This document shows, piece after piece, positions 28,520 through 39,484 of a stretch of 64,000 nucleotides of DNA. The stretch is from positions 207,527-271,526 of the forward strand of contig NZ_SJON01000005.1 in the NCBI RefSeq assembly GCF_004331385.1. Reading direction: 5' to 3'. The first letter of the stretch is position 1; each line of letters opens with the position of its first letter. The notes beneath the pieces are model-generated. The model had not been told where the DNA came from. It made no database searches and worked only from the letters and a program-made list of their open reading frames with translations. Source of the DNA: Enterobacter quasihormaechei. GTDB taxonomy: Bacteria > Pseudomonadota > Gammaproteobacteria > Enterobacterales > Enterobacteriaceae. Made by a program: the position numbers and the translations under genes.

Positions 28520-30769
28520 ATGTCGAACAATGATAAACCACATCAGTCACCCATTCATGGCACTGAAGAATCTCAACCGGGAATGGACTCACTTGCCCCC
28601 GCCGACGGCTCACACAAACCTTCACCGGGTCCTTCCGCACCGGGTGAACAGCCTACCGCCCCGGGCAGCATGAAAGCCCCTGAAACGGAAAACGAAAAGC
28701 TGAAATCGCTCGATCCTCACCGTAAAGGCGGTGAAGGCCATGCGCTGACCACGAACCAGGGCGTTCGCATTGCCGATGACCAGAACTCCCTGCGCGCCGG
28801 AACGCGCGGCCCGACGCTGCTGGAAGATTTCATCCTGCGCGAAAAAATCACCCATTTCGACCATGAGCGTATCCCTGAGCGCATCGTCCACGCTCGCGGC
28901 TCCGCGGCGCACGGCTATTTCCAGCCGTACAAGAGCCTGACGGAGATCACGAAAGCGGATTTCCTTTCCGACCCGAACAAAATCACACCGGTATTTGTGC
29001 GCTTCTCTACCGTACAGGGCGGCGCTGGCTCGGCTGACACGGTGCGTGATATCCGCGGCTTTGCCACTAAATTCTATACCGAAGAAGGTATTTTCGACCT
29101 GGTCGGTAACAACACCCCGGTGTTCTTCATTCAGGATGCGCATAAGTTTCCTGACTTTGTCCATGCGGTAAAACCGGAGCCACACTGGGCCATACCGCAG
29201 GGACAAAGTGCGCACGATACTTTCTGGGACTACGTCTCCCTGCAACCGGAAACGCTGCACAACGTGATGTGGGCGATGTCTGACCGGGGGATCCCGCGCA
29301 GCTATCGCACCATGGAAGGGTTTGGTATTCACACCTTCCGTCTTATTAACGCCGAAGGCAAAGCAACGTTTGTGCGCTTCCACTGGAAACCGGTCGCGGG
29401 GAAAGCGTCGCTGGTGTGGGATGAAGCGCAGAAGCTCACCGGGCGCGATCCGGACTTCCACCGTCGTGAACTGTGGGAATCCATTGAAGCCGGAGATTTC
29501 CCGGAATACGAGCTGGGGTTACAGCTGATCCCGGAAGAGGACGAGTTTAAATACGACTTCGACCTGCTCGACCCAACCAAGCTAATTCCTGAAGAGCTGG
29601 TGCCGGTTCAGCTGGTGGGCAAAATGGTGCTTAACCGCAACCCGGATAACTTCTTCGCGGAGAATGAGCAGGCTGCGTTCCACCCGGGCCATATTGTGCC
29701 GGGGCTGGATTTCACCAACGATCCGCTGCTCCAGGGCCGTCTGTTCTCTTATACCGATACGCAGATCAGCCGTCTCGGCGGACCAAACTTCCACGAAATT
29801 CCGATCAACCGTCCTACCTGCCCTTACCATAACTTCCAGCGTGACGGGATGCATCGTCAGGATATCGATACCAACCCGGCTAACTACGAGCCGAACTCCA
29901 TTAACGATAACTGGCCGCGCGAAACGCCGCCGGGACCAAAACGTGGCGGATTCGAGTCGTATCAGGAGCGCGTGGACGGAACAAAAATTCGCGAACGCAG
30001 CCCGTCCTTCGGCGAGTATTACGCCCACCCTCGCCTGTTCTGGAACAGCCAGACCCCGATCGAACAGCAGCACATTATCGGCGGCTTCAGCTTTGAGCTG
30101 AGTAAAGTGGTGCGCACCTACATTCGCGAGCGCGTTGTCGACCATCTGGCACATATCGATATCCAGCTTGCGCAGGGCGTGGCGAATAACCTCGGCATTA
30201 CGCTCACCGACGAGCAATGCCATGCCGCGCCGCCAAAAGACGTGAACGGGCTGAAGAAAGATCCGTCCCTGAGCCTGTACGCGGTACCTGGCGGATCGAT
30301 TAAAGGCCGCGTGGTGGCTATCCTGCTGAACGATAAACCGCGTGCCAGCGACGTGCTGGGGATCATGCGGGCGCTCAAAACCCAGGGCGTACATGCCAAA
30401 CTGCTTTACTCGCGCATGGGTGAAGTGACGGCCGACGATGGCTCCGTCCTGCCGATTGCCGCGACCTTCGCCGGGGCACCGTCGCTGACGGTTGACGCGG
30501 TGATTATGCCGTGCGGCGACGTTGAGAGTCTGCTCGGCAACGGTGATGCCGCCTATTATCTGCTGGAAGCCTATAAGCACCTGAAGCCAATCGCCCTGGC
30601 AGGCGATGCGCGGAAGTTTAAATCTCTGCTGAAGGTACCGGATCAAGGGGAAGAAGGCATTGTCGAAGGTGATAACGTTGACGATGCGTTTATGACCCGG
30701 CTGTTTGACCTGCTCGCCGCGCACCGCGTGTGGTCCCGCAGTAGCAAGACCGACCAGATACCGGCGTAA
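28520..30769 (+). CDS. katE: Catalase HPII
   Basis: A 749-residue large-subunit monofunctional catalase that breaks down hydrogen peroxide in the cytoplasm using haem. A disordered N-terminal tail of about 75 residues precedes the core. Catalytic His124 lies in [12 protein letters not shown], the paired Asn197 in LVGNNTP, and the proximal haem Tyr in RLFSYTDTQ. The C-terminal flavodoxin-like domain (about residues 600-749, [12 protein letters not shown]) is typical of HPII. It is four residues shorter than E. coli KatE, in the tail. Upstream, CTATCCTTAAT at 28474-28484 could be a sigma-S -10 region, in line with known stationary-phase control. A REP pair follows. Confidence 0.96.
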   Translation: MSNNDKPHQSPIHGTEESQPGMDSLAPADGSHKPSPGPSAPGEQPTAPGSMKAPETENEKLKSLDPHRKGGEGHALTTNQGVRIADDQNSLRAGTRGPTLLEDFILREKITHFDHERIPERIVHARGSAAHGYFQPYKSLTEITKADFLSDPNKITPVFVRFSTVQGGAGSADTVRDIRGFATKFYTEEGIFDLVGNNTPVFFIQDAHKFPDFVHAVKPEPHWAIPQGQSAHDTFWDYVSLQPETLHNVMWAMSDRGIPRSYRTMEGFGIHTFRLINAEGKATFVRFHWKPVAGKASLVWDEAQKLTGRDPDFHRRELWESIEAGDFPEYELGLQLIPEEDEFKYDFDLLDPTKLIPEELVPVQLVGKMVLNRNPDNFFAENEQAAFHPGHIVPGLDFTNDPLLQGRLFSYTDTQISRLGGPNFHEIPINRPTCPYHNFQRDGMHRQDIDTNPANYEPNSINDNWPRETPPGPKRGGFESYQERVDGTKIRERSPSFGEYYAHPRLFWNSQTPIEQQHIIGGFSFELSKVVRTYIRERVVDHLAHIDIQLAQGVANNLGITLTDEQCHAAPPKDVNGLKKDPSLSLYAVPGGSIKGRVVAILLNDKPRASDVLGIMRALKTQGVHAKLLYSRMGEVTADDGSVLPIAATFAGAPSLTVDAVIMPCGDVESLLGNGDAAYYLLEAYKHLKPIALAGDARKFKSLLKVPDQGEEGIVEGDNVDDAFMTRLFDLLAAHRVWSRSSKTDQIPA

Positions 30770-30775
30770 AAAAAA

Positions 30776-30853
30776 GCCGGGTGGCGCTGCGCTTACCCGG
30801 CCCACATTTCGATTGCTTTTGTAGGCCCGGTAAGGCGAAGCCGCCACCGGGCT
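30776..30853. repeat. REP pair between katE and chbG
   Basis: GCCGGGTGGCGCTGCGCTTA leads into CCCGGCCCAC at 30776-30805, and the inverted unit starting GTAGGCCCGGTAAGGCGAAG runs from 30821 to 30852. It fills most of the gap between the convergent katE and chbG stops. Confidence 0.85.
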
Positions 30854-30858
30854 TTACC

Positions 30859-31599
30859 TCAAAGATCCCTGAACGTCCCCAGACGATATCCGCGCTCGGC
30901 AATCGCGTACTTCAGCGACGCCGACGTCAGCACGTCCAGCTCCGCCAGACGCGGCCAGCAGTAGGCGCTCTTACGCACGGTGTTATCGATAAAGGCAGGA
31001 TGCGCCATGATCTCCAGCGACCGCACGGCGGAATCATCCAGCACTTTAAGGAACAGCGCTTCGCTGATCTCGTCGCCGTAAAATGCGCTGCTGAACCCCT
31101 CCGTTGACGTCACCACGATGTCCGGTAATTCGCGCACCTCCCGATCCAGGCGCATCGCCACGCCTTTACGTTGGGCAAACTCTGCCACAAGCGGGAAAAT
31201 CGCCGGGATCATATGCACATGATGGTGACTATCAATATGGGTGGGCTCACGGCCAAACACATCCACAAAGCGGTTAAACTGGCAATCCAGCTCGCGGGCA
31301 ATCTCATCGAGCGGCAGAGCGTCCTGCTCCGCCATTTCCCAAATCCATTTACCCAGCTGCCCGTCGCGCGTCAGCCCCGGCATCGGTGAAAGGGGCTGCC
31401 CAAGCGTCAGCACAAAGTGCAAGCCGACGCCCAGTTCGGGCACCTCACGGCTTAGCTGCGCCGCATGTTCCACCGCCTCACCGTTGATGAGCGCAGTGGT
31501 AGAGGTTACGACGCCCCGGCGACAGGCTTCGATAATGCCGTAGTTCTGCCCTTTTGACAGGCCAAAATCATCGGCATTGACGATCAGCAGGTTTTCCAT
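30859..31599 (-). CDS. chbG: Chitooligosaccharide deacetylase ChbG
   Basis: A 246-residue YdjC-family deacetylase acting in the cytoplasm. It removes one acetyl group from chitobiose 6-phosphate and chitotriose 6-phosphate, giving the forms that ChbF cleaves and ChbR senses. Metal-binding signatures are [10 protein letters not shown] at the N-terminus and [12 protein letters not shown] in the middle; EIMAHPAF contributes a later His. GAGGAGGTGC ahead of the ATG fixes the start. It is the last gene of chbBCARFG, 11 bp after chbF. Confidence 0.94.
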   Translation of the reverse strand: MENLLIVNADDFGLSKGQNYGIIEACRRGVVTSTTALINGEAVEHAAQLSREVPELGVGLHFVLTLGQPLSPMPGLTRDGQLGKWIWEMAEQDALPLDEIARELDCQFNRFVDVFGREPTHIDSHHHVHMIPAIFPLVAEFAQRKGVAMRLDREVRELPDIVVTSTEGFSSAFYGDEISEALFLKVLDDSAVRSLEIMAHPAFIDNTVRKSAYCWPRLAELDVLTSASLKYAIAERGYRLGTFRDL

Positions 31600-31610
31600 C
31601 GCACCTCCTC

Positions 31611-32966
31611 TTAACGGTGTGTAAGCTTCAGTTTCTCAACCGTTGCAGCAAAGTTTGGCAGCCATTTTTCATGCGCCAGGATCATCTCGCTCGCGAGTTT
31701 TTCAGCATCACGGTCAGAATGCACCAGCGGGCTGAGGTTCAGCGCCAGCAGCACGTCATTCAGCTCGCCGCTCAGGGCCGCATTGCTCGCCGCGACTTCA
31801 AAGCCCTTGATGGTGTGAATAAGGCCCATCACTTTATCGTCGAAGTGAGTAATGCGGGGATGCGGTTTTGCGCCGTCGCGTCCAAGGATGCAGGTCATCT
31901 CAACGGCCCAGTCTGCCGGGATGTTGTCGATGTGCCCATGATGCGGAACGTTCACATAGTGCTCGGCCTGCTTGTCATTGTAAATGGCGTTGATCACTTC
32001 ACACGCGGCATCCGAATAGTATGCCCCGCCGCGCTGCTCCAGCTCTTTCGGCTTCACGTTCAGGTTCGGATCTTTGTACAAATCAAACAGCTGCTTCTCT
32101 ACTTTCTGCACAACCTGAGCACGCGCGCCGCCTTTGTAGTATTCGCCCATTTCAATCGCCAGCATCTCTTTCTGCTTGAAGTAGTAAAGCAGATACGAGC
32201 ACGGCAGCAGGTTCAGGGAGCGGATCAGCCCTTCGCTGAACGGCAGGTCGAAGATGTTTTTCACCGAGGCCGCGGTCAGGCGGCCAGAGGCGACGCCGTC
32301 GAGCAGTTCTGCAAAGCGCGACTGCCCGTTCACGATCACATCTTTGATAAAGACCATGTGGTTCAGGCCGAACAGATCAATGGACAGTTCGTCGTTATCG
32401 TTCAGTGCCAGCACATCGCGGATGAACATTTTCATGCCAATCGGAATATTGCAAACGCCGATAAAGCGTTTGAAACCGGTGTGGCGATAAACCGCCTCGG
32501 TGACCATTCCAGCCGGGTTGGTAAAGTTAATCACCCACGCGTTCGGGCAGATCTCCTCCACGTCTTTGATGATGTCAAAAATAACCGGAATGGTACGCAG
32601 ACCTTTAAACAAGCCGCCTGCCCCGTTGGTTTCCTGCCCCAGGTAACCGTGGCTCAGCGGAATACGTTCGTCCAGCTCACGCGCTTTCAGCTGGCCGACG
32701 CGCAGCTGCGTGGTTACGAAGTCAGCATCTTTCAGCGCCAGGCGGCGATCCAGCGTTTTGTGCACGGTTAAGGGCACGCCCGCCTTTTCAACCATGCGTT
32801 GGCACAGCTCAAAAATAATATTCAGCTTCTCCTGACCTTCTTCAACATCCACCAGCCATAATTCGCTGACCGGTAATTCATGATAACGTTTCAGGAAACC
32901 TTCAAGTAATTCCGGGGTATAGCTGCTGCCGCCACCAATGGTTACGACTTTTAATTTCTTTTGCAT
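31611..32966 (-). CDS. chbF: 6-phospho-beta-glucosidase ChbF (GH4)
   Basis: A 451-residue glycoside hydrolase family 4 enzyme. It cleaves phosphorylated chitobiose or cellobiose in the cytoplasm by an unusual redox mechanism requiring NAD and a divalent metal. The N-terminal dinucleotide motif is [29 protein letters not shown] and GVCNIPIG carry the Asn and metal-binding Cys; the following FGLNHMVF supplies the His ligand. Length is that of E. coli ChbF. GGGAGAG precedes the ATG. It sits between chbR (109-bp gap) and chbG. Confidence 0.95.
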   Translation of the reverse strand: MQKKLKVVTIGGGSSYTPELLEGFLKRYHELPVSELWLVDVEEGQEKLNIIFELCQRMVEKAGVPLTVHKTLDRRLALKDADFVTTQLRVGQLKARELDERIPLSHGYLGQETNGAGGLFKGLRTIPVIFDIIKDVEEICPNAWVINFTNPAGMVTEAVYRHTGFKRFIGVCNIPIGMKMFIRDVLALNDNDELSIDLFGLNHMVFIKDVIVNGQSRFAELLDGVASGRLTAASVKNIFDLPFSEGLIRSLNLLPCSYLLYYFKQKEMLAIEMGEYYKGGARAQVVQKVEKQLFDLYKDPNLNVKPKELEQRGGAYYSDAACEVINAIYNDKQAEHYVNVPHHGHIDNIPADWAVEMTCILGRDGAKPHPRITHFDDKVMGLIHTIKGFEVAASNAALSGELNDVLLALNLSPLVHSDRDAEKLASEMILAHEKWLPNFAATVEKLKLTHR

Positions 32967-33075
32967 AATCTCTCCCTTAGCGTATCAGGTTAATCGCCTG
33001 CAAGGTATAGCGTACTCTTCCCGCTATTTGGGCAAGCCATTACGTCAATATTCCTGGCGGATAAACCGCCGAAAG

Positions 33076-33894
33076 TTAATTAATTACCGTTAAATTTTTG
33101 CGGTAACTGTTCGGGGTAAATGAAGTCAGTTTCTTAAAGGTTTTAATAAACAGGCTGGGGCTGCTGTAACCGGATTCGTAAGCAATATCGGTGACAGAGT
33201 AGTTCGTTATTTCCAGCTGCTTTTTGGCAAAATTAATGCGGATTTCATTAATAATTTGTACAGGCGTTTTACGGTAATAGCGCTGCGTGGCGCGCGTTAA
33301 ATATTCCTGCGATTTACCCGAAAGCGCGACCATGTTTTCCAGCGCGTTATCGCTGAACTGCCCTTTGTCGTGCATCAGCTCCACGGTACTGCGCAGCCAC
33401 TGGGGAATATCGTCCACCACCTGCTGTTCTTCACGGTGATGGCGAAGGCGATTCATCACGTAGAACGTCACGGTTTCAATAAATTCATCAAATTCATTGT
33501 CGCGGAAATTCAGCGAGGCAATAACCGTTTCAATCCAGGTCATAAACTCATTTTTGACGCGATACACCTGTGACGCCACAAAGCAGAACGGGACCAGCGG
33601 CAGATAGTGCTTCTCGAAGAAACGCCTGCTCACCCCTACGTTCAGAATGCGCGTCGCACCAAACTCATAAAAGCTCTGGTGATAGGATCCCATCGGCAAA
33701 AAGACGAAATCACCGCGCTCAAGCAGGACGCGCTTACCGTTGATCTCCTGATAATAGCGCCCGGTCAGAACAATCGTGAACTCGTAGTAGTCGTGCTGGT
33801 GCAGACCGCTGGCGCTCTCCGTCTTGTTGTATATCACCACGTGAAAATTCTTGCCGTTAAACAGCTGCTGCTCATGTGCGGTTTTGATTTCCAT
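33076..33894 (-). CDS. chbR: AraC-family regulator ChbR
   Basis: A 272-residue AraC-type regulator. The N-terminal cupin (about residues 1-130; [20 protein letters not shown]) senses the inducer, and the C-terminal domain has two helix-turn-helix motifs, the second in [20 protein letters not shown]. In E. coli ChbR represses chb without substrate and activates it with CRP when deacetylated chitobiose 6-phosphate is present. It is a few residues shorter at the N-terminus than E. coli ChbR. GGAGGTCAGCACG before the ATG supports the start. It lies within the operon between chbA (29-bp gap) and chbF. Confidence 0.94.
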   Translation of the reverse strand: MEIKTAHEQQLFNGKNFHVVIYNKTESASGLHQHDYYEFTIVLTGRYYQEINGKRVLLERGDFVFLPMGSYHQSFYEFGATRILNVGVSRRFFEKHYLPLVPFCFVASQVYRVKNEFMTWIETVIASLNFRDNEFDEFIETVTFYVMNRLRHHREEQQVVDDIPQWLRSTVELMHDKGQFSDNALENMVALSGKSQEYLTRATQRYYRKTPVQIINEIRINFAKKQLEITNYSVTDIAYESGYSSPSLFIKTFKKLTSFTPNSYRKNLTVIN

Positions 33895-33923
33895 CGTGCT
33901 GACCTCCTGCTGCCTGAACTGAC

Positions 33924-34271
33924 TTACTGCATCTTCTCGTGAAGCTCAATGAGCTCCGCTACCAGCTCGCGCGCCAGCATGGAGGTCATCAGGTGATCCT
34001 GCGCATGTACCAGCACCAGGCTCACCTTCATCTTCCCTTCACCCTGGTCGCTTTCGATGAGCTTCGTCTGCACCAGATGCGCTTCGTTTAACGCCGTGCG
34101 GGACTGCTCCATCATAGTTTTCGCGGCAACGAAATCGCCCTGCTTAGCCTGCTTAAGCGCCGCATACGCCAGGCTGCGCGCCTGCCCGGAGTTGATGATA
34201 AGACCCATCACCACCTCTTCCAGATCGTTCTCTGCGGTTTCTTCTGCGACGATACTGTCTAAATCTAACAT
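33924..34271 (-). CDS. chbA: Chitobiose PTS enzyme IIA
   Basis: A 115-residue soluble PTS IIA protein of the lactose/chitobiose class. It takes phosphate from HPr and passes it to ChbB. The phosphorylated His lies in [14 protein letters not shown] near residue 89; the preceding helix [19 protein letters not shown] is typical of the trimeric helical fold. It lies 46 bp after chbC and 29 bp before chbR. Length agrees with the E. coli protein. Confidence 0.95.
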   Translation of the reverse strand: MLDLDSIVAEETAENDLEEVVMGLIINSGQARSLAYAALKQAKQGDFVAAKTMMEQSRTALNEAHLVQTKLIESDQGEGKMKVSLVLVHAQDHLMTSMLARELVAELIELHEKMQ

Positions 34272-34317
34272 CTTCAGCTCCTTTACGCTGGCGCGGGTTG
34301 CCCCGCGCCGTGCAATT

Positions 34318-35676
34318 TTAGAATTTCAGTGCGAGGGCGATATCCTCTTCGCTCTCTTCTTCATCGATCACCGTTGCGGCTTTGTTCGCAATCGCCACGA
34401 ACGGCATGTAGAGCAGGGTTGCAATCCCGAGGTTGAATATCGCCAGCAGGAAGGCGGCCACGCTACCGTTGGTGTTGAAGAACGCGCCCAGACCGGCCGG
34501 CATCGTCCACGGTGCAATGTTGGTCACCGGCGGGATAATGCCCAGGTAGTACGCCGTCAGCGTAATCGCGGCCAGCAGCGGCTGAACCAGGATGAAGGGA
34601 ATGAACATCACCGGGTTCATGATAATCGGCAGACCAAACAGGATCGGCTCGTTAATCTGGAAGATGCCTGACGGCAGGGCCAGCTTCGCAACCTGACGAT
34701 GGTCAGCGCGGCGAGAGACAATAAAGACCGCGATGATCAGACCCAGCGTCGCCCCGGTACCGCCCAGGAAGATATAGGAGTCCAGCATCGGCTTCGCCCA
34801 CACATGGAATGTTTTACCGGCCGCCAGCGCCGCATCGACGGAGCCGTACTGCTGGTAAAGCGCGACGTTTTCCAGTGCCCACGGGGTCATAATACCGCTG
34901 TCCAGCGCCGCCAGTGCCAGTGAACCATGCACGCCGAAGAACCACAGCAGGGAGGTAAAGATGACGTACGCCCAACCGACCACGCTACCCATCGACGCCA
35001 GCGGCGTTGAGATAGAGTCCATAATGATCTGGTGGAAGTTAGTCCCCCAGTGAGAGAGCGCCCAGGCAATAATCCCCATGATGGAGAGAATAATAAAGCC
35101 CGGAATCAACGCGGAAAATGAACGAGAAACGGAGGCCGGAACGCTATCCGGCAAGCGGATAACCCAGTTGCGGCGAATAATAAAGGTGAACATTTCGGCC
35201 ACCACCAGCCCGATAATAATACCGGAAATGATGTTTGCCCCACCCAGCCAGTTGGCGCCTACGGCATAAGCGTCGCCCACGCTGTACGGCGTGACGGTCA
35301 TAAACGCGGCTATAGACAGTAAGCCCGCCGCCAGCGGATCCACTTTACGCTCTTCCGCCAGCGCCATACCGATAAAGAAAGGCGCCATTAGCGACATAAT
35401 ACCCAACGTACCGTTGTATACGTTGCCGCCAATGGCTTTTAAACCATTAAGGGTTTCAATAGTGGAAGCATCTAACCTAATTCCTAATGAATAAAAAAAG
35501 GAACCTTCACCAAAGCTCAGAAAAACGTTGTTAATTAAAACGAACATTGCCCCGGCTAACGTCAACGGCATTAATTTAATAAAGCCGTTTTTAATGGCAT
35601 TAACGTGAGGCTGCTTTCCTATTTTAACAGCAAAAGGAAGGAGTACCTTTTCAAGTGAAGCGATGACTTTACTCAT
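34318..35676 (-). CDS. chbC: Chitobiose PTS permease enzyme IIC
   Basis: A 452-residue inner-membrane PTS permease of the lactose/cellobiose family with about ten spans. It binds chitobiose in the periplasm and presents it for phosphorylation during uptake. Conserved pieces are [20 protein letters not shown] at the start, [19 protein letters not shown] mid-protein and [20 protein letters not shown], where the Glu of INEP is the likely substrate-contact residue. It lies 79 bp after chbB; that gap carries the ChiX pairing site. Length agrees with E. coli ChbC. Confidence 0.96.
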   Translation of the reverse strand: MSKVIASLEKVLLPFAVKIGKQPHVNAIKNGFIKLMPLTLAGAMFVLINNVFLSFGEGSFFYSLGIRLDASTIETLNGLKAIGGNVYNGTLGIMSLMAPFFIGMALAEERKVDPLAAGLLSIAAFMTVTPYSVGDAYAVGANWLGGANIISGIIIGLVVAEMFTFIIRRNWVIRLPDSVPASVSRSFSALIPGFIILSIMGIIAWALSHWGTNFHQIIMDSISTPLASMGSVVGWAYVIFTSLLWFFGVHGSLALAALDSGIMTPWALENVALYQQYGSVDAALAAGKTFHVWAKPMLDSYIFLGGTGATLGLIIAVFIVSRRADHRQVAKLALPSGIFQINEPILFGLPIIMNPVMFIPFILVQPLLAAITLTAYYLGIIPPVTNIAPWTMPAGLGAFFNTNGSVAAFLLAIFNLGIATLLYMPFVAIANKAATVIDEEESEEDIALALKF

Positions 35677-35732
35677 AGGAAAATACCCTTAAATGCCGCA
35701 ACAACCGTTACGGCGTATTGTGTGTGAAATAA

Positions 35733-35744
35733 CTCTTTGACGGG
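35733..35744 (-). promoter_or_regulatory. ChiX sRNA pairing site in the chbB-chbC spacer
   Basis: In chb mRNA the spacer contains CCCGUCAAAGAG, perfectly complementary over 12 bases to the CUCUUUGACGGG seed of the ChiX (MicM) sRNA as I recall its sequence. In E. coli and Salmonella this chbBC spacer acts as a trap that sequesters ChiX and so derepresses the chitoporin chiP when chb is induced. ChiX itself is not in the window. Confidence 0.8.
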
Positions 35745-35755
35745 AAAAATAAAAA

Positions 35756-36073
35756 TTAATTAGCAGCTTTTTTAATCGCCGCAACAGCAGCTTTTAATAC
35801 ACCTAAACCATCAATCTTGCCGTACAGACCGGAGTCGATCACTTCGACCGGCTTATTGGGGAGTAGACGTTGAATTTCGGGCAACATATAAGCGATTTGC
35901 GGCCCCAGTAAAATAACGTCTGCCGCCTGGCCCTTTTCACCCGCCAGCGTTTCCGGAAACGCTTCAATCACCACAGGGACTTCATATTTTTCGGCCTGCG
36001 CGCGCATTTTGGAAACCAGCAGCGAAGTTGACATGCCCGCAGAGCAGAACAGGTAGATATGTTTCTTTTCCAT
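35756..36073 (-). CDS. chbB: Chitobiose PTS enzyme IIB
   Basis: A 105-residue cytoplasmic PTS IIB protein of the lactose/chitobiose class. The phosphorylated Cys10 sits in [17 protein letters not shown] at the tip of the P-loop; [16 protein letters not shown] is also conserved. It accepts phosphate from ChbA and gives it to the sugar carried by ChbC. It is the first gene of chbBCARFG. The 280-bp region upstream should hold the operon promoter with ChbR, NagC and CRP sites, as known in E. coli. Confidence 0.95.
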   Translation of the reverse strand: MEKKHIYLFCSAGMSTSLLVSKMRAQAEKYEVPVVIEAFPETLAGEKGQAADVILLGPQIAYMLPEIQRLLPNKPVEVIDSGLYGKIDGLGVLKAAVAAIKKAAN

Positions 36074-36266
36074 GATAATTTCCCTCTTATTGGTCTGTCC
36101 GCCGTCGCGCTATCACTCGACTTGCTATCCTGGCTGACGGGCAGTGTGCTGAACATTGTTTGTTGTTGAAGTGAGTATACGCAATGGTACAGGGAGGGGA
36201 TAATTCTGGACAGACTAAAATTGTCTCTCATTGACCTGGCTTGTTGACTACCTTCACATTTCAGGC

Positions 36267-36290
36267 AAATAATTCGCGACAAGAAATAAG
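36267..36290. promoter_or_regulatory. Possible NagC operator of chb
   Basis: AAATAATTCGCGACAAGAAATAAG, at 36267-36290, resembles the NagC/Mlc operator type (TTATTTC-like arms around a CG-rich centre). NagC represses chb in E. coli, and the position about 200 bp upstream of chbB is plausible. The match was made by eye against a recalled consensus. Confidence 0.35.
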
Positions 36291-36304
36291 ATTCACGTAT
36301 GCAT

Positions 36305-36330
36305 AAAAAAACCGGCCTTCAGGCCGGTTT
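36305..36330 (-). terminator. Terminator after osmE
   Basis: AAACCGGCCTGAAGGCCGGT forms an eight-bp stem, followed on the minus strand by TTTTTTAT. It lies 24 bp past the osmE stop. Confidence 0.9.
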
Positions 36331-36353
36331 CAATCGCTCGCGAGCAAGTACGC

Positions 36354-36698
36354 TTACTGTGCCTTAGGTGCCTGCGGGTCGGTGTCGTATTCAGCACAGG
36401 TCTGGTAACCAGAATTGATCACGTGACCCGTATCATCCAGGGCGACAAAGTAGGTCTCTGCCTTACCATCGCGTTGACCCAGAATATAGGTCTGGCAGGT
36501 ACCACGAGCGTGGATCATGGTGACCTCAGAAGAAGGTTTACCGGCAATGGCCGCAACCTGGGAACGCGTCATCCCTTTTTTGACGTCTTTAACCACTGGC
36601 TGTGTGAACTGATCTTTAGTGCGATCGTAAGCTGTACACCCTGCCAGCATAGTCAGTACCGCCGCTGCGCTTAAAATTCCTGCTACGTTCTTGTTCAT
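36354..36698 (-). CDS. osmE: Osmotically inducible lipoprotein OsmE
   Basis: A 114-residue lipoprotein with lipobox LAGC (Cys21), so it should be anchored in the envelope, most likely the outer membrane. The mature part belongs to the SmpA/OmlA (BamE-like) fold: [21 protein letters not shown], then [20 protein letters not shown]. In E. coli osmE is induced by osmotic stress and sigma-S, and its function is unclear. The sequence is nearly colinear with the E. coli protein, two residues longer at the end. It diverges from nadE. Confidence 0.95.
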   Translation of the reverse strand: MNKNVAGILSAAAVLTMLAGCTAYDRTKDQFTQPVVKDVKKGMTRSQVAAIAGKPSSEVTMIHARGTCQTYILGQRDGKAETYFVALDDTGHVINSGYQTCAEYDTDPQAPKAQ

Positions 36699-36929
36699 AT
36701 TCCGTCCTCTTGTTTATCAGCGTGTTAACTAAGCATGGGATAAAAATTACTATTGTTCAACTTTGCGAGTTACGCCAGACGAATTTCGGAAAATTCTAAT
36801 AAAACAACGATAAGCTGCGAAATCGCTGTAAAACAGTACACTCAAAACTGTGATCCTTGTCGTTTTCCCGACAAAGGGTTAGTTTTAACAGATCGTACAT
36901 TCTGTTTGGTTCTGCATAGGGAGGGCGTA

Positions 36930-37757
36930 ATGGCTCTGCAACAAGAAATTATCCAGGCGCTGGGCGCGAAACCTGCGATTGATGCCAATGAAGAGATCCG
37001 TCGTAGCGTTGATTTTTTGAAAGCTTACCTGTCTGCACACCCTTTCCTGAAGACGCTGGTGCTGGGTATCAGCGGCGGTCAGGACTCCACGCTGGCTGGT
37101 AAGCTGAGCCAGATGGCCATCTCCGAGCTGCGTGACGAGACCGGTGACGCCGCGCTGCAATTTATTGCCGTACGTCTGCCGTATGGCGTGCAGGCCGACG
37201 AGCAGGACTGTCAGGATGCTATCGCCTTTATCCAGCCGGACCGCGTGCTTACCGTGAACATCAAAGGATCGGTGCTGGCAAGCGAGCAGGCCCTGCGTGA
37301 AGCCGGCATTGAACTGAGCGATTTTGTTCGCGGCAACGAGAAAGCCCGCGAGCGCATGAAGGCCCAGTACAGTATCGCAGGCATGACCAAAGGGGTGGTC
37401 GTCGGCACCGACCACGCCGCAGAAGCCATTACCGGCTTCTTCACCAAATACGGCGATGGCGGCACGGACATCAACCCGCTCTTCCGCCTGAACAAGCGTC
37501 AGGGCAAGCAGCTGCTGGCAGCGTTGGGCTGCCCGGAACACCTTTATAAGAAGGCGCCAACGGCAGACCTTGAGGACGATCGTCCTTCCCTGCCGGATGA
37601 AGCGGCGCTGGGCGTGAGTTATGACAACATCGATGATTATCTCGAAGGTAAAACGCTCGACGAAGGGACCGCGAAAATTATCGAAGGCTGGTATCTGAAA
37701 ACCGAGCACAAGCGCCGTCCACCAATCACGGTGTTTGACGACTTCTGGAAGAAATAG
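36930..37757 (+). CDS. nadE: NH3-dependent NAD+ synthetase
   Basis: A 275-residue cytoplasmic enzyme making NAD from deamido-NAD, ATP and ammonia, the last step of NAD biosynthesis. The PP-loop [17 protein letters not shown] (near residues 44-60) binds [25 protein letters not shown] and [17 protein letters not shown] are further signatures. There is no glutaminase domain, so it uses free ammonia. ATG 36930 was chosen because it gives the E. coli length and follows GGGAGGGCG; in-frame upstream codons from 36753 are not supported. It relates functionally to pncA at the end of the window (NAD salvage). A REP pair follows. Confidence 0.96.
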   Translation: MALQQEIIQALGAKPAIDANEEIRRSVDFLKAYLSAHPFLKTLVLGISGGQDSTLAGKLSQMAISELRDETGDAALQFIAVRLPYGVQADEQDCQDAIAFIQPDRVLTVNIKGSVLASEQALREAGIELSDFVRGNEKARERMKAQYSIAGMTKGVVVGTDHAAEAITGFFTKYGDGGTDINPLFRLNKRQGKQLLAALGCPEHLYKKAPTADLEDDRPSLPDEAALGVSYDNIDDYLEGKTLDEGTAKIIEGWYLKTEHKRRPPITVFDDFWKK

Positions 37758-37768
37758 CCAATATTTTT

Positions 37769-37844
37769 GCCCAGCGGCGCTTCGCTTGCTGGGCCTACGG
37801 TTCCGCGCTGTTGCAGGCCGGGTGAGGCGTAGCCGCCACCCGGC
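37769..37844. repeat. REP pair between nadE and cho
   Basis: GCCCAGCGGCGCTTCGCTTG continues to CTGGGCCTACGG at 37769-37800, and an inverted unit starting CAGGCCGGGTGAGGCGTAGC ends at 37844. The left unit has diverged from the other copies in its stem. Confidence 0.8.
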
Positions 37845-37871
37845 TCTTTTTTAACCACCAAACACCTGCTA

Positions 37872-37891
37872 CACTGTATACCTGAACAGTA
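37872..37891. promoter_or_regulatory. LexA (SOS) box of cho
   Basis: CACTGTATACCTGAACAGTA has the CTG-N10-CAG core with an ACTGT...ACAGT frame. It ends 13 bp before the GTG start of cho, so LexA binding would block both initiation and elongation there. Confidence 0.88.
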
Positions 37892-37904
37892 TATGGAGCA
37901 GTAT

Positions 37905-38783
37905 GTGAGCAGGCGTCAATCCGCCCCGCGTCTTGAGTTTGAAGCGGCGGCTATCTACGAATATCCCGAGCATCTTCGCCCCTGGCTTGAGGCATTGCCT
38001 AAACAGCCTGGCGTCTATTTCTTCCACGGCGACAGCGACACCATGCCGCTCTATATCGGCAAAAGCGTGAATATCCGCAGCCGGGTGATGTCGCACCTGC
38101 GTACGCCAGACGAGGCGTCGATGCTCAGGCAGTCCCGGCGGATCACCTGGATCGAGACGGCAGGCGAACTGGGTGCCCTTCTGCTCGAAGCCAGGCTCAT
38201 CAAGGAACAGCAGCCGCTGTTTAACAAACGCCTGCGCCGCAACCGCCAGCTGTGTTCCTTGCAGGTCAACGCAGGAAAACCGCAGGTGGTGTATGCCCGT
38301 GAAGTGGATTTTTCACATGAACCGAATCTTTACGGCCTGTTTGCCAACAAACGTGCCGCACTGCAAACCCTGCAATCCCTGGCTGATGAATTACAGCTTT
38401 GCTACGGCCTGCTGGGGCTGGAAGCCACCACCCGCGGTCGCGCCTGTTTCCGTTCCGCGCTGAAACGCTGCGCCGGGGCGTGCTGTGGAAGAGAGAGCGT
38501 TGAAGACCATCACGCCCGGTTTATGGCGGGCCTGGCCTCGATCAGCGTCAACTGCTGGCCGTGGGAAGGCGCGGTGGCGTTGAAAGAAACCCGCGAGGAT
38601 ATGACGCATTATCACATCATTCGCAACTGGCTCTGGCTTGGCGCCGTCGATAGCCTGGATGACGCCACCGCCCTGCTACGCACCCCCGCCGGGTTCGATC
38701 AGGACGGTTATAAAATTCTCTGTAAGCCGCTGTTAACCGGAAAATATGAGATCATCGCGCTCACTGACCCGGCAGCCAGGTAA
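37905..38783 (+). CDS. cho: Excinuclease Cho (UvrC-homologue endonuclease)
   Basis: A 292-residue SOS-induced endonuclease that makes the 3' incision at bulky lesions in place of UvrC. It carries the GIY-YIG nuclease domain: GVYFFHGDS and [15 protein letters not shown] (residues about 33-58) with the catalytic Glu downstream in [20 protein letters not shown]. The UvrC C-terminal RNase H-like half is absent, as expected for Cho. GTG 37905 is preferred: it has GGAG six bases upstream and gives [16 protein letters not shown], aligned with E. coli Cho; ATG 37893 would add four residues inside the likely ribosome site. The 3' end overlaps convergent ves by 23 bp. Confidence 0.92.
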   Translation: MSRRQSAPRLEFEAAAIYEYPEHLRPWLEALPKQPGVYFFHGDSDTMPLYIGKSVNIRSRVMSHLRTPDEASMLRQSRRITWIETAGELGALLLEARLIKEQQPLFNKRLRRNRQLCSLQVNAGKPQVVYAREVDFSHEPNLYGLFANKRAALQTLQSLADELQLCYGLLGLEATTRGRACFRSALKRCAGACCGRESVEDHHARFMAGLASISVNCWPWEGAVALKETREDMTHYHIIRNWLWLGAVDSLDDATALLRTPAGFDQDGYKILCKPLLTGKYEIIALTDPAAR

Positions 38784-39318
38784 TTTCACTGAACAGCAGC
38801 GCCCCTTTCGTTTCCAGTAATCGGAGGGTATGGGTGCCCGCTTCCCAGCTGGCGCCCTGATCGGCGGTCAGTAATTTGTCGCCCAGTTGCCAGGCCCCGC
38901 TTAACACGAACGCCACCCCACCGCGTGACGCAAAGGTGGTGAACGTTCGGGTAGCAACGCGCACCTTAGCCTGGCAGTGCTCCCGTCGGGTCATAATGTT
39001 GAAATCCATCGACATCTGCCCCTCCGTGAGCACCGCTTTTACCGTCAGATCGCCCGCAAAGCCGTAAGGCTGATGGTGCTTCAGGGTATGGCAAAACGCC
39101 CTGCCCGCATCCAGCGTCACCTCGCCGCCTTCCAGCAGCGTTATCACCCGGTCAACGCCCGGAAAAGCGGAAAATTCGCCGTTACTGGCGATGGAGGCAA
39201 TGCTGGCCCGCCAGGAAAAATCCCGCGTCGCGGGAGGGAAACAGCAAATCTCACGCGTCTCACCCGCGCCGTTACGCCAGAGACTGACGGGCATTTTACG
39301 GATATCAAAGAATTCCAT
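38761..39318 (-). CDS. ves: Cold- and stress-inducible Ves (HutD-like cupin)
   Basis: A 185-residue cytoplasmic cupin of the HutD/Ves family. Typical pieces are [37 protein letters not shown] and [18 protein letters not shown]. In E. coli ves is cold- and stress-inducible; no enzymatic role is established. The start at 39318 ([10 protein letters not shown]) matches E. coli; in-frame codons up to 39354 are less likely. It is on the strand opposite to cho and their coding ends overlap by 23 bp. It lies downstream of spy on the same strand, separated by a large terminator hairpin. Confidence 0.9.
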   Translation of the reverse strand: MEFFDIRKMPVSLWRNGAGETREICCFPPATRDFSWRASIASIASNGEFSAFPGVDRVITLLEGGEVTLDAGRAFCHTLKHHQPYGFAGDLTVKAVLTEGQMSMDFNIMTRREHCQAKVRVATRTFTTFASRGGVAFVLSGAWQLGDKLLTADQGASWEAGTHTLRLLETKGALLFSEITWLPGQ

Positions 39319-39403
39319 TACCACTCCTGAAGGACGCACCGTGCGCCAGGGCATTTCACAGACGTATTATCGGCAGCGGTAAGGCCAGACCTTAGGCATG
39401 GGG

Positions 39404-39470
39404 CAAAAGAAAAACCGCCGGTCCTGTCCACAGCGTTTTCGCTTTTGTAGACAGGAGCCCGGCGGTCTTA
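39404..39470 (-). terminator. Large terminator hairpin after spy
   Basis: On the minus strand, GACCGCCGGGCTCCTGTC pairs with GACAGGACCGGCGGTT through a long stem with a bulge and an 18-24 base loop, and is followed by TTTTCTTTTGC. It starts 14 bp past the spy stop and should stop transcription before ves. Confidence 0.75.
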
Positions 39471-39484
39471 AGAGAGTGAGCCGA

